From: Acanthopleuribacter pedis
Lineage (GTDB): Bacteria > Acidobacteriota > Holophagae > Acanthopleuribacterales > Acanthopleuribacteraceae
Length of the DNA: 64,000 bases
Assembly (NCBI RefSeq): GCF_017377855.1
Contig: NZ_JAFREP010000041.1
Location: forward strand, 24,406 to 88,405
Direction of reading: 5' to 3'
Both the position numbers and the translations under genes were made by a program. The notes under the pieces are model-generated. The model was not told the origin of the DNA. It worked only from the letters and a program-made list of their open reading frames with translations, and made no database searches. Shown piece after piece: positions 18,186-25,303 of the stretch (position 1 is the stretch's first letter; each line of letters opens with the position of its first letter).

Positions 18186-20882
18186 ATGGACTTTTTTTTG
18201 AACCTTTTTAGTTCAGAGTTTATGCCGCACGGGCATTGTTTCCAGTGGCGGCCCGATATTCTCTGGACCCATGTGATCAGCGACGGCGTCATCGCGCTTT
18301 CTTATGCGACCATTCCCGCCACCCTTGCGGTTTTTACCGCCAAACGGAAAGATTTGCAGTTTCGCGGGGTATTTATTTTGTTCGCGCTGTTCATTCTGTT
18401 CTGTGGTGCAACCCATGCCTTTCAGATTTATGCTGTTTGGGAAGGTGCCTACCGGTTAACGGGGTTGATGAAAGCGATGACGGCTGTTGTATCGCTAACG
18501 ACGGCCGTGGTTCTTGCCAAGATGGTTCCTGTTGCGTTGAAAATTCCGAGCCCCCAACAACTACGCGATGCGAATTTGCGTTTAAAAGATGCCCATGACG
18601 AGCGCATTAAAGCGGAGAAAGAATTGTCTGAGCAGCGCAAGGAGACGCTGTTTCGCACGATTTTTGCGGCCACGCCCAATGGGATGGCGCTCCTCGATCA
18701 TTCGGGTCGCTTTCTGTTGGCAAACCGTGCTTTTGGAACCATGTTTGGGGTGGAGGAGGTTAAGGTCGTCGGACTGAGCGCACAACAGGTGATGTCCGAG
18801 ACGGTTGCAACCTCGATAATGGCATATTTGGACAACCACCTAGCCGAAGCGCATCACAACGACCCTTTGGATCGAACCATCATTGAATGTCAGGCTCAAC
18901 CTGGGCGACTGCTTGTTGCCGAGGTCGGTTTTTCGCCGGTGGAATACAAAGGTGACGATCTGGTGATAGCCACTTTTGTGGATATTTCTCAGCGTCGCGC
19001 GGACGAGGAGGCACTGCGTCGCGCCAAGCACCGTTTTGAGCGGGCCGTAACCGGAACCCGTGACGGTTTATGGGACTGGCGGCTGGAGGATGACCAGGTG
19101 TGGTTCTCGCCTCATTTTTGCGGACTGCTCGGGATCGAACCCAACCAGGAAAACAACCCATACAGCCTGGCCGCCTGGCTTTCCCATGCCCAACCCGCCA
19201 CGCGAGGGGCCCTCGAACGCGCCTTGCGCAATCTTGCCGATCAGGAGGGGGGTACCCTCAAACAGGAACACCTCTTTAAAACGGCCTCCGGCGAATACCG
19301 CTGGTTTGAGACCCGAGCCCGTTTCAGCTCAGCCGAACACAGCACCTTTGTTTCCGGGTCGATCTCCGATATTCATCCTCGCAAACTCGTGGAAATGGAA
19401 CTGGAAAAACAAAACGTATACTTGGAAACCATCCTCGACAACATGCGCCACGGGATTTTTGTCATTGATGTCACCGAGGAACAAGACTTTGTTTTCTCCG
19501 CCTTTAACCGAGCGGAAGAAGAGATGACGGGGGTTTCGTTTGAGGATGCAAAAAATAAGCGCGTCGAAGATTTGGTGCCAAAGTATTTCCCGATAGAGGT
19601 CGCGCGGGAGATTCGTGCCCGCTACCAGGCTTGTTATGATCGCAAAGGCCCCTACCAATACACCGAGATGCTGCCGCTCCAGGGAAAAGAGACCTGGTGG
19701 CTCACCAATTTATCGCCGATTGTGGATGAATCGGGCCAGGTGACACGCATTATCGGCAGCACCAGTGAGATCACCCAGGTGAAACAATTGGAACAATCGA
19801 TGCGGGAACGGGAGGAATTTCTGCAGAAGGTGATCGATTTCTCCCTAAACGGTCTGTACATTTTCAATTTCCAAACGCGGCGCAATACCTTTATTAACCC
19901 TGCTTACACGCGCATTACCGGTTATGAAATGCAGGATTTGGCGGCGATGGAAGGGAACCTGACGCAATTGTTCCATCCCGAATCGACCGAACCCTTGGCG
20001 GCGCACATTCAGGAGGTGCTGCAATCGGAAGCGGGTCAGTCGACAACCATGGAATACCGTTTTCGCCACAAAAACGGACATTGGATTTGGTGCCTCTCCA
20101 GCGACACCGTTTTCTCGCGCGATGGGGACGGAAAGCCGGTGGAAATGATTGGGACCTTTATCGACATCAGTTCCATCAAACTGGCCAACCAGCGTTTGCG
20201 GGAGTCCAACCAGGAACTGGAACAGTTTGCCTTTGTTGCTTCCCACGATTTGCGCGAGCCATTGCGCAAGGTCAAGTCGTTTGGCAAGTTGATCACCAAG
20301 CGATATGCCGAAAATTTACCTGAAAAAGCAGCCGACTACTTCGAGCGGATGATGTCGGCCACCGACCGAATGGATCGCCTGATTGAAGATTTGCTGTCCC
20401 TCTCCCGGGTGGCAACCCAGCAGCGTTCCTTTGAGCATTGCAGCCTCAACGCCGTGCTCGATCAGGTTCTATCCGACCTGAGCTTGTTGATCAAAAGGAA
20501 AGAAGCGCGTATCGAACGCGGCGCGCTTCCCGGGCTGTTCTGCGATCAACTCCAGATGTACCAACTATTTGCCAATCTGGTTGGGAATTCGCTAAAGTAT
20601 ACGCGCACCGATGTGAAACCGCTTATCCAAATTCGTCTCCAGTCGGAAACGCCTGATCGTGTCGTGATTGAGGTTTGTGACAACGGCATTGGTTATGATG
20701 GTGACGCGTCGGAGCAGATTTTCGGGATCTTTAAACGACTTCATGGTCGTGATGATTACCCGGGCAGTGGTATCGGCCTCGCCATCTGTCGTAAGATTGT
20801 CGAGCGGCACGAGGGGACCATTTCCGCCCAGGGTGAGCCGGGCAAGGGTGCTCGCTTCGTTGTTAGCCTACCGCGCCGTTAG
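18186..20882 (+). CDS. Sensor histidine kinase with ethylene-receptor-type membrane domain and four PAS domains
   Basis: The start at 18186 is preferred over an ATG at 18162 because GGGAGAG lies just upstream; this gives 898 residues. Residues 24-115 form three membrane helices that closely follow the plant ETR1 ethylene-binding domain. Asp33, Tyr40, Ile70, Cys73 and His77 (in ILFCGATH) occupy the spacing of ETR1 Asp25, Tyr32, Ile62, Cys65 and His69, where Cys and His bind copper(I). Four PAS domains follow (about 145-265, 278-395, 400-525, 530-655), then a dimerisation domain with His687 in VASHDLREPL and an ATPase domain with NLVGNSLKYT, DNGIGYDG and GSGIGLAIC. The kinase tail resembles phytochrome-type kinases, and the next gene is an Rcp1-like regulator. 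Ethylene or another small hydrophobic ligand is plausible; the ligand is inferred. Confidence 0.93.
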   Translation: MDFFLNLFSSEFMPHGHCFQWRPDILWTHVISDGVIALSYATIPATLAVFTAKRKDLQFRGVFILFALFILFCGATHAFQIYAVWEGAYRLTGLMKAMTAVVSLTTAVVLAKMVPVALKIPSPQQLRDANLRLKDAHDERIKAEKELSEQRKETLFRTIFAATPNGMALLDHSGRFLLANRAFGTMFGVEEVKVVGLSAQQVMSETVATSIMAYLDNHLAEAHHNDPLDRTIIECQAQPGRLLVAEVGFSPVEYKGDDLVIATFVDISQRRADEEALRRAKHRFERAVTGTRDGLWDWRLEDDQVWFSPHFCGLLGIEPNQENNPYSLAAWLSHAQPATRGALERALRNLADQEGGTLKQEHLFKTASGEYRWFETRARFSSAEHSTFVSGSISDIHPRKLVEMELEKQNVYLETILDNMRHGIFVIDVTEEQDFVFSAFNRAEEEMTGVSFEDAKNKRVEDLVPKYFPIEVAREIRARYQACYDRKGPYQYTEMLPLQGKETWWLTNLSPIVDESGQVTRIIGSTSEITQVKQLEQSMREREEFLQKVIDFSLNGLYIFNFQTRRNTFINPAYTRITGYEMQDLAAMEGNLTQLFHPESTEPLAAHIQEVLQSEAGQSTTMEYRFRHKNGHWIWCLSSDTVFSRDGDGKPVEMIGTFIDISSIKLANQRLRESNQELEQFAFVASHDLREPLRKVKSFGKLITKRYAENLPEKAADYFERMMSATDRMDRLIEDLLSLSRVATQQRSFEHCSLNAVLDQVLSDLSLLIKRKEARIERGALPGLFCDQLQMYQLFANLVGNSLKYTRTDVKPLIQIRLQSETPDRVVIEVCDNGIGYDGDASEQIFGIFKRLHGRDDYPGSGIGLAICRKIVERHEGTISAQGEPGKGARFVVSLPRR

Positions 20883-20892
20883 GAGGATGCTT

Positions 20893-21336
20893 TTGAGTTC
20901 CCATTTACAACCCGTTCCGATCCTCATGGCTGACGATGACCAGGACGATTGTTTGTTGGCCCAGGATGCGCTTGACGAGAGCCGGCTGACGAATCCCATT
21001 TTTTTTGTCCATGACGGTATCGCGCTGCTCGACTTTTTGCACAATCGCGGCGCCTATGCCGACAAAAAGAAGTACCCTCGGCCCGGGCTGATCCTGTTGG
21101 ATCTCAACATGCCGCGCATGGATGGACGCACCGCGCTGACAAAAATTAAGGAAGATTCAGAGCTGCGGCTCATTCCCGTGGTGATTCTCACCACCTCGAA
21201 ACAGGAACAGGATGTATTTCAAACCTACGGGTTGGGTGCTAACTCTTTTATTACTAAGCCTGTCGAGTTTGATGATTTGGTGAAAACGATGCGGGTACTG
21301 GGTGAATATTGGTTTTCTATTGTGCGTTTAGCATGA
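20893..21336 (+). CDS. Rcp1-like single-domain response regulator
   Basis: A 147-residue stand-alone receiver. It has the DDDQDD acidic pocket, phosphoacceptor in LLDLNMPRMDG, Thr in VVILTTSK and Lys in FITKPVEF, which is the Rcp1 pattern usually paired with phytochrome-like kinases. It begins just past the stop of the ethylene-receptor-like kinase (20880-20882). AGGAGG occupies 20881-20886 and overlaps that stop. The ATG at 20887 abuts this site, whereas TTG at 20893 has a 6-base spacing, so TTG is chosen as start; the ATG remains possible. The tight coupling makes it the likely phosphate acceptor of the kinase. It has no output domain, so it would signal by protein contact or act as a phosphate sink. 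Confidence 0.9.
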   Translation: MSSHLQPVPILMADDDQDDCLLAQDALDESRLTNPIFFVHDGIALLDFLHNRGAYADKKKYPRPGLILLDLNMPRMDGRTALTKIKEDSELRLIPVVILTTSKQEQDVFQTYGLGANSFITKPVEFDDLVKTMRVLGEYWFSIVRLA

Positions 21337-21449
21337 CGGCCTGCCGAAGACGCGGCTTGTGACCGCCGTCGACGACGGGTTGTTCCCGGTGTCTTTTTCA
21401 CCCTGCCCTTTTGATTTTCAAATAGCCACACCGTGGCGAGGAGCGTTCC

Positions 21450-22484
21450 ATGGATGAGAAAGAAGTTGGTTCTTCCCCGGGGACCTTGGTTTACACCGGA
21501 ACCATGAGCCACGAGGTCGATGGGTGTCTCTACCACTACCGTGAAGATATGCTGCGGGAAACCCCGTTTGCGGGCAGCTTGCCGGCCTTGGATGCAGTGC
21601 CCGATTGCACCGCCTGGTTGGTTGTTCACGGTGTCCACGATCTGGCCATGGTTAAACAGTTGGGTGCCCGTTTTCAGTTGCATCCTCTGGTCATGGAAGA
21701 CCTGGTTAATCCCGTACAGCGCATGAAAATTGAGGAGTACGACGATTACCTCTTTATCGTTCTAAAATGGCTTGTTCGCAATGAATCGGGAGATTGGGAA
21801 ACCGAACAACTCGGATTGATTTTGCACGATCAATGGTGTGTGCTTTTTCTGGAAGAGGCCTCCGACTTGTTGGAACCGTTGCTGCGGCGCCTGCGAAAAA
21901 AGAACAGCGCGCTGCGCAAAAGAGGCCCTGACTATTTGGTTTACGCCATTGTCGATCTCGTTGTCGACCACTATATGGAAAGCGTTGAGGAGCTCAGTGA
22001 AGACCTTGAAACCCTTGAAGACACCTTGATGGATCCTGATGCGGCCCCGCTTGACGACTTAAAAGAGCTGCAAAATTCAGCCCAGACCATCAAACGGAAC
22101 CTGCGCGCCATGAAGGATCTTAACAATGCGATTCTTCGTGTTGATTTGCCCGTGATTCAAGATGGGACGCAACTTTATTTTCGCGATGTTCATGACCATG
22201 CGCTTCAGTGTTTGGACCAAGTGGAAAGCGTCCAAGAATCCATTAACAATGCGTTGAATTTTTATCATTCAATGATTAGTTTGCGACTGAACGAGGTTAT
22301 GAAATTTTTGACCATGATGGGAAGTATTTTTATCCCGTTGACCTTCATCGCCGGGATTTACGGTATGAATTTTCAAGAAATGCCCGAGCTGAAATGGCGT
22401 TATGGGTACCCTGCCGCCATGGCTTTAATGGCCTTAGTGAGCATCGGTATTTTAATGTACTTCAAACGAAAAAAATGGCTATGA
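21450..22484 (+). CDS. corA: CorA-family magnesium/cobalt transporter
   Basis: 344 residues. A large N-terminal cytoplasmic domain (about 1-280) contains a long helix with heptad pattern (DLVVDHYMESVEELSEDLETLEDT). Two C-terminal membrane helices follow (about 285-305 and 320-338), with the family signature GMN in IYGMNF at the end of the first. The C-terminus is short and basic (FKRKKWL), as usual. CorA proteins form pentameric channels for Mg2+ (and Co2+/Ni2+) in the inner membrane. GAGGAGC precedes the ATG. The next gene, an MscS-type channel, starts 34 bp after the stop and is probably co-transcribed. Confidence 0.93.
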   Translation: MDEKEVGSSPGTLVYTGTMSHEVDGCLYHYREDMLRETPFAGSLPALDAVPDCTAWLVVHGVHDLAMVKQLGARFQLHPLVMEDLVNPVQRMKIEEYDDYLFIVLKWLVRNESGDWETEQLGLILHDQWCVLFLEEASDLLEPLLRRLRKKNSALRKRGPDYLVYAIVDLVVDHYMESVEELSEDLETLEDTLMDPDAAPLDDLKELQNSAQTIKRNLRAMKDLNNAILRVDLPVIQDGTQLYFRDVHDHALQCLDQVESVQESINNALNFYHSMISLRLNEVMKFLTMMGSIFIPLTFIAGIYGMNFQEMPELKWRYGYPAAMALMALVSIGILMYFKRKKWL

Positions 22485-22518
22485 GCGCCGTGTTATTTGA
22501 AATAAAAAGGTTGAAATA

Positions 22519-23442
22519 ATGAGTGATATCGTACCTCAATGGCTGTTAGCGCTTTCACCTGTTCATAGTCGTATTTTCGAATCTCTACTGGTTGTTTTGC
22601 TGTTTGTTGTAGTACGTTCCGGCATCCTGCGCCTTGTCGGTAACCGTGTCAGTGATTTGCGCGCCCGTCTGGCTTGGCGACAATCCGTTACCTTTGTCCT
22701 TTTCGTTCTATGTGCCCTATTGCTGATCCGTATTTGGTTTGTGTGGTTTCAGTCGATCCTGACCTTGCTCAGTGTGGTTGCCGCCGCCTTGGTGATCGTC
22801 TCCAAGGAGTTGATCGCCAACTTTACCTCCTCCGGCATTATTCTTTGGCGCGCCTTATTCGAGGTGGGTGACCGGATTCAGATTGGCAAAACCACCGGTG
22901 ACGTGGTTGAAATCGGCCTGTTTTACATTACCCTCGCTGAGACTGGGGCCGGCGGCGATGAAGCCACCGGCCGAATCGTCAAAGTGCCCAATAGCAGTAT
23001 TTTGGGCAACGAGGTCGCCAACTTCTCGCGCGGGCTTGAACTGGTTTGGCACGAAATCGTGGTGCCGGTTGCCGCCGATAAGAACTGGCAAAGAGCACGC
23101 GTGATTGCCGAAGAACTTTTGGAGGAACACGCCGCCAAAATCACCGACAAGGAAAGGCGCAAGCTGCTTAAACTTTCCGAGGAAATCATGTACACCGGGA
23201 AACCTGCGCGCGTTTATGTCCGCTTGGCCGGTGAAAAAATTGAGTTAACCCTGCGTTTTTTGGTCAAAATTCACAAGCGGCGGGTTACCGAACACCGTAT
23301 TTGGGAAGGGCTTTTGACGCGCTTCACCGAGGAGGGCGACATTTTGGGGACCCCATCCAAGAAGGAAGCGGCCGAGGGGAAATCGGAGGCCGCGGCGGCT
23401 GAGCCGACCGCGCCTGAGACCGCGGAAGCAAAACAAGGCTAA
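22519..23442 (+). CDS. MscS-family mechanosensitive channel
   Basis: 307 residues. There are three hydrophobic segments near 18-36, 52-72 and 76-100, the last being the pore-lining helix. The MscS beta domain follows with FEVGDRIQIGKTTGDVVEIGLFYI and the VKVPNSSILGNEVANFSRG segment typical of the family. The C-terminal alpha/beta domain ends in an Ala/Glu-rich tail (about 275-307). The length is that of small MscS channels, which open under membrane tension to release solutes in hypo-osmotic shock. It follows corA closely on the same strand. Three tRNA genes converge on its 3' end from the other strand. Confidence 0.92.
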   Translation: MSDIVPQWLLALSPVHSRIFESLLVVLLFVVVRSGILRLVGNRVSDLRARLAWRQSVTFVLFVLCALLLIRIWFVWFQSILTLLSVVAAALVIVSKELIANFTSSGIILWRALFEVGDRIQIGKTTGDVVEIGLFYITLAETGAGGDEATGRIVKVPNSSILGNEVANFSRGLELVWHEIVVPVAADKNWQRARVIAEELLEEHAAKITDKERRKLLKLSEEIMYTGKPARVYVRLAGEKIELTLRFLVKIHKRRVTEHRIWEGLLTRFTEEGDILGTPSKKEAAEGKSEAAAAEPTAPETAEAKQG

Positions 23443-23494
23443 ACCCGTTGTTCCGGGGGCGCCACAAAGCGGCTTGTGGTCGCCGGGTAAACAA

Positions 23495-23567
23495 TGGAAG
23501 CGGTGGGATTCGAACCCACACCAACACGGACCTCGACCGTGCGCCTCTGCCGTTGGGCTACGCTTCC
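23495..23567 (-). tRNA. tRNA with GAG (Leu) anticodon, class I body, C33
   Basis: 73 nt on the minus strand. Acceptor stem GGAAGCG/CGCTTCC with A73, a T arm GTGGG-TTCGAAT-CCCAC and a 3-bp D stem. The anticodon stem CACGG/CCGTG encloses TCGAGGT, so the anticodon reads GAG (leucine CUC), but position 33 is C instead of the nearly universal U. The variable loop is five bases, whereas leucine tRNAs normally have a long arm. No CCA is encoded. It is the last of three tandem genes. It may be a functional tRNA, a decayed copy or a tRNA with a special role. Confidence 0.75.
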
Positions 23568-23580
23568 GTAGGGAAGGGAA

Positions 23581-23653
23581 TGGAAGCGGTGGGATTCGAA
23601 CCCACACCACGGCGATTTTAAGTCGCCTGCCTCTGCCGTTGGGCTACGCTTCC
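23581..23653 (-). tRNA. tRNA with UAA (Leu) anticodon, class I body
   Basis: 73 nt on the minus strand with the same acceptor stem, D arm and T arm as the gene at 23495. The anticodon stem GGCGA/TCGCC holds loop CTTAAAA with U33 and anticodon UAA (leucine UUA). The variable loop is GTGGT, five bases. No encoded CCA. It is separated by 13 bp from the tRNA downstream of it and 7 bp from the one upstream. The anticodon says leucine, but the short variable loop is not that of bacterial leucine tRNAs. Confidence 0.82.
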
Positions 23654-23660
23654 GCGGGGA

Positions 23661-23733
23661 TGGGGACGGTGGGATTCGAACCCACACTGTCACGGTTCTA
23701 AGCCGTGTGCCTCTGCCGTTGGGCTACGTCCCC
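23661..23733 (-). tRNA. tRNA with UAG (Leu) anticodon, class I body
   Basis: 73 nt on the minus strand, first of the tandem in transcription order. Acceptor stem GGGGACG/CGTCCCC with A73; the D and T arms are identical to its two neighbours. The anticodon stem CACGG/CCGTG holds loop CTTAGAA, anticodon UAG (which reads leucine CUA, not a stop codon). The variable loop is ACAGT, five bases. No CCA encoded. A hairpin lies 24 bp upstream (23758-23779). Confidence 0.82.
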
Positions 23734-23757
23734 GGTGCAGACCCTGTTCGCGATTGA

Positions 23758-23779
23758 TTCGCTCCTTGCGAGGAGCGAA
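23758..23779. other. Perfect 9-bp hairpin upstream of the tRNA tandem
   Basis: TTCGCTCCT and AGGAGCGAA pair perfectly around a TGCG loop. It lies just upstream of the first tRNA gene on the minus strand. No T-tract follows on either strand, so it is not a typical terminator; it may be a processing or regulatory element. Confidence 0.45.
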
Positions 23780-23970
23780 CAAAGTTACGGGCAGGGCCGC
23801 GTTGGGGTGGATGCGGTGACGCCGCCGTCGAAGTGGTGACGGCCGCCTGCGATATCCAGATTGTGTTTTGGGGGAGATCATCCGGTGCTGGGTAGTCTGC
23901 CTGAGATGGGTCGCGGGACACCCACATGGATGAACCACGGGGGTGTTGCGCCGACAAACGCGGGAATCGT

Positions 23971-24021
23971 TGGCCCGCATTTCGGCTTCGGAGCAGAATT
24001 CCGTGTGAGAAATGCGGGTTA
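23971..24021. repeat. Family 2 hairpin repeat, short copy a
   Basis: GGCCCGCATTTC at the left and GTGTGAGAAATGCGGGTT at the right are inverted, around GGCTTCGGAGCAGAATTCC. Related copies occur at 42869, 44773 and 51851. The left arm has lost its CTCACAAGG part. The element is non-coding. Confidence 0.8.
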
Positions 24022-24258
24022 GCTCATAACCTGCGACTTTTCGTGAACTTATGGACCGCACCACGAAACCAAGTCGGGCCACGGTGAAAAGTCGCGGGGT
24101 TCCGTCTCGCTGTCGCATCCGCATTGCGCGCCAAAGGTTCTGGTATAGAAAGCCTTGTGAGGCATACGGACTTGGCTGTCTGGACGGACACCCGCCTCCC
24201 GCGTGGCAGTGCGTGTTGTGCGGGGGGCGAGCGTCCGTCCGAGACGGAGGAAGAAAGC

Positions 24259-24369
24259 ATGGATATGAGATCGTCGTCTGTCGGGTTGTTGGTTAACCCG
24301 GCTCAGGAAAAGAGCCTGTCGTTGGATGATCTTTATAAGTGTGCTGCTTGGGTTACCCCAGTCGGGTAA
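24259..24369 (+). CDS. Possible 36-residue peptide
   Basis: ATG at 24259 is preceded by an excellent GGAGGAAG site with suitable spacing. The frame encodes 36 residues, beginning MDMRSSSVGLLV and ending CAAWVTPVG. I recognise no family. Its last 17 bases overlap, tail to tail, another small frame with a good binding site on the other strand (24353-24442). No modifying enzyme or transporter is adjacent, so a modified-peptide precursor is only a thought. It is reported because of the ribosome binding site, with low confidence. Confidence 0.35.
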   Translation: MDMRSSSVGLLVNPAQEKSLSLDDLYKCAAWVTPVG

Positions 24370-24442
24370 CGAACAATAAAATGCTAAGGAGCAGCAAAGC
24401 CAAACGCTTCATATACATGGTCGATGTCATTTTCATCATCAT
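24353..24442 (-). CDS. Possible 29-residue hydrophobic peptide
   Basis: Minus-strand frame with AAGGAGCC before the first ATG. It begins MMMKMTSTMYMKR and then has a single hydrophobic helix (LALLLLSILLFVT) ending RLG. This is the size and plan of membrane-acting toxic or regulatory peptides of type I toxin-antitoxin systems, or of a short leader. It overlaps the small frame on the plus strand by 17 bp at its 3' end. Two further in-frame ATGs could serve as starts. There is no homology support. Confidence 0.35.
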   Translation of the reverse strand: MMMKMTSTMYMKRLALLLLSILLFVTRLG

Positions 24443-25303
24443 CGGAGGCTCCTTTTGAGAATAATGGGGGCGGCATCGGGGCAGACGCTTGCCGTGCCGA
24501 CGGGAGATGGGTAGAGCGAGGCTTGTGCCGGCTTTTGGAAAACGCCGGATATTTGCTGGAATTTGTTTGTAAACTGTTGAAATAAAAAGAGAAAGGAGGG
24601 TGAGGCTTGTCCCGGAAACGGAACGCCGGCTTTTTGCGAACCTTTTAAAAGCTATTAAGGGATATTGATATCTATAGACTTTGATAGCTAGGGGTGGTCC
24701 GCCTCGTTTTGCATGAAGCGGCGTTTCTTTTGCCGATCTTTTGCTTGTGGTACGGGCGGAAATTTGCACTGTCTGCGTCAAAAACTGGATTCGCCTGTTT
24801 TTTTAGGGTGACCTTATGCGAGCCAGCTCACAAAGGTGCTTTTTTCAATTCGGCCAGGGGCCGCGGGGCGAATTGGTACTCCCTTGGTACCTAAAATAAA
24901 TTCAGTGGTTTAGGTTTTTTTATCCGGTGCCGATTTGACTTTGGCGTTTCCACCGTCTACCTATGCAGCAGAACACCAATTGAATGAAAACTAGGAAAGG
25001 GCGAAAATTGTAGTCTGCTATTGGCAGGCTATGTTCTGTCTTTTTGACCTCAACGACCTACCACAGATGACCGTGCTCGGGATGGAACGGATGTCGGTTT
25101 TGACCAAACAACGACTTTTTCGACGTGGCTTGAAGTTCTTCACACGCCAAGCGCGCCCTTCCTGCATCCACCACGCTGCCCGGTTCCTGTTCAATATACG
25201 CGGCTCCCGCGTATCGGTGTGCTGTCCCGCGCGATCCCGGTTTTGTTTGTTCCGGGCACCTCGCGCGGCCGTCCACCGCATCTGAAACATTAAGGTGTCA
25301 TAC
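24443..25303. other. Long intergenic region, no gene seen
   Basis: About 860 bp before the giant secreted protein. It is locally AT-rich (24560-24700 and 24890-25020). Several frames of 60-95 codons exist but lack binding sites and resemblance to known proteins. Promoter elements for the downstream gene are expected here, but I could not identify a convincing pair. Confidence 0.4.

Noticed and set aside
23495..23733. Selenocysteine or suppressor tRNA
   Set aside because: Stem lengths are the standard 7/5 and the anticodons are GAG, UAA and UAG read as leucine; UAG here pairs with CUA, not the stop codon.
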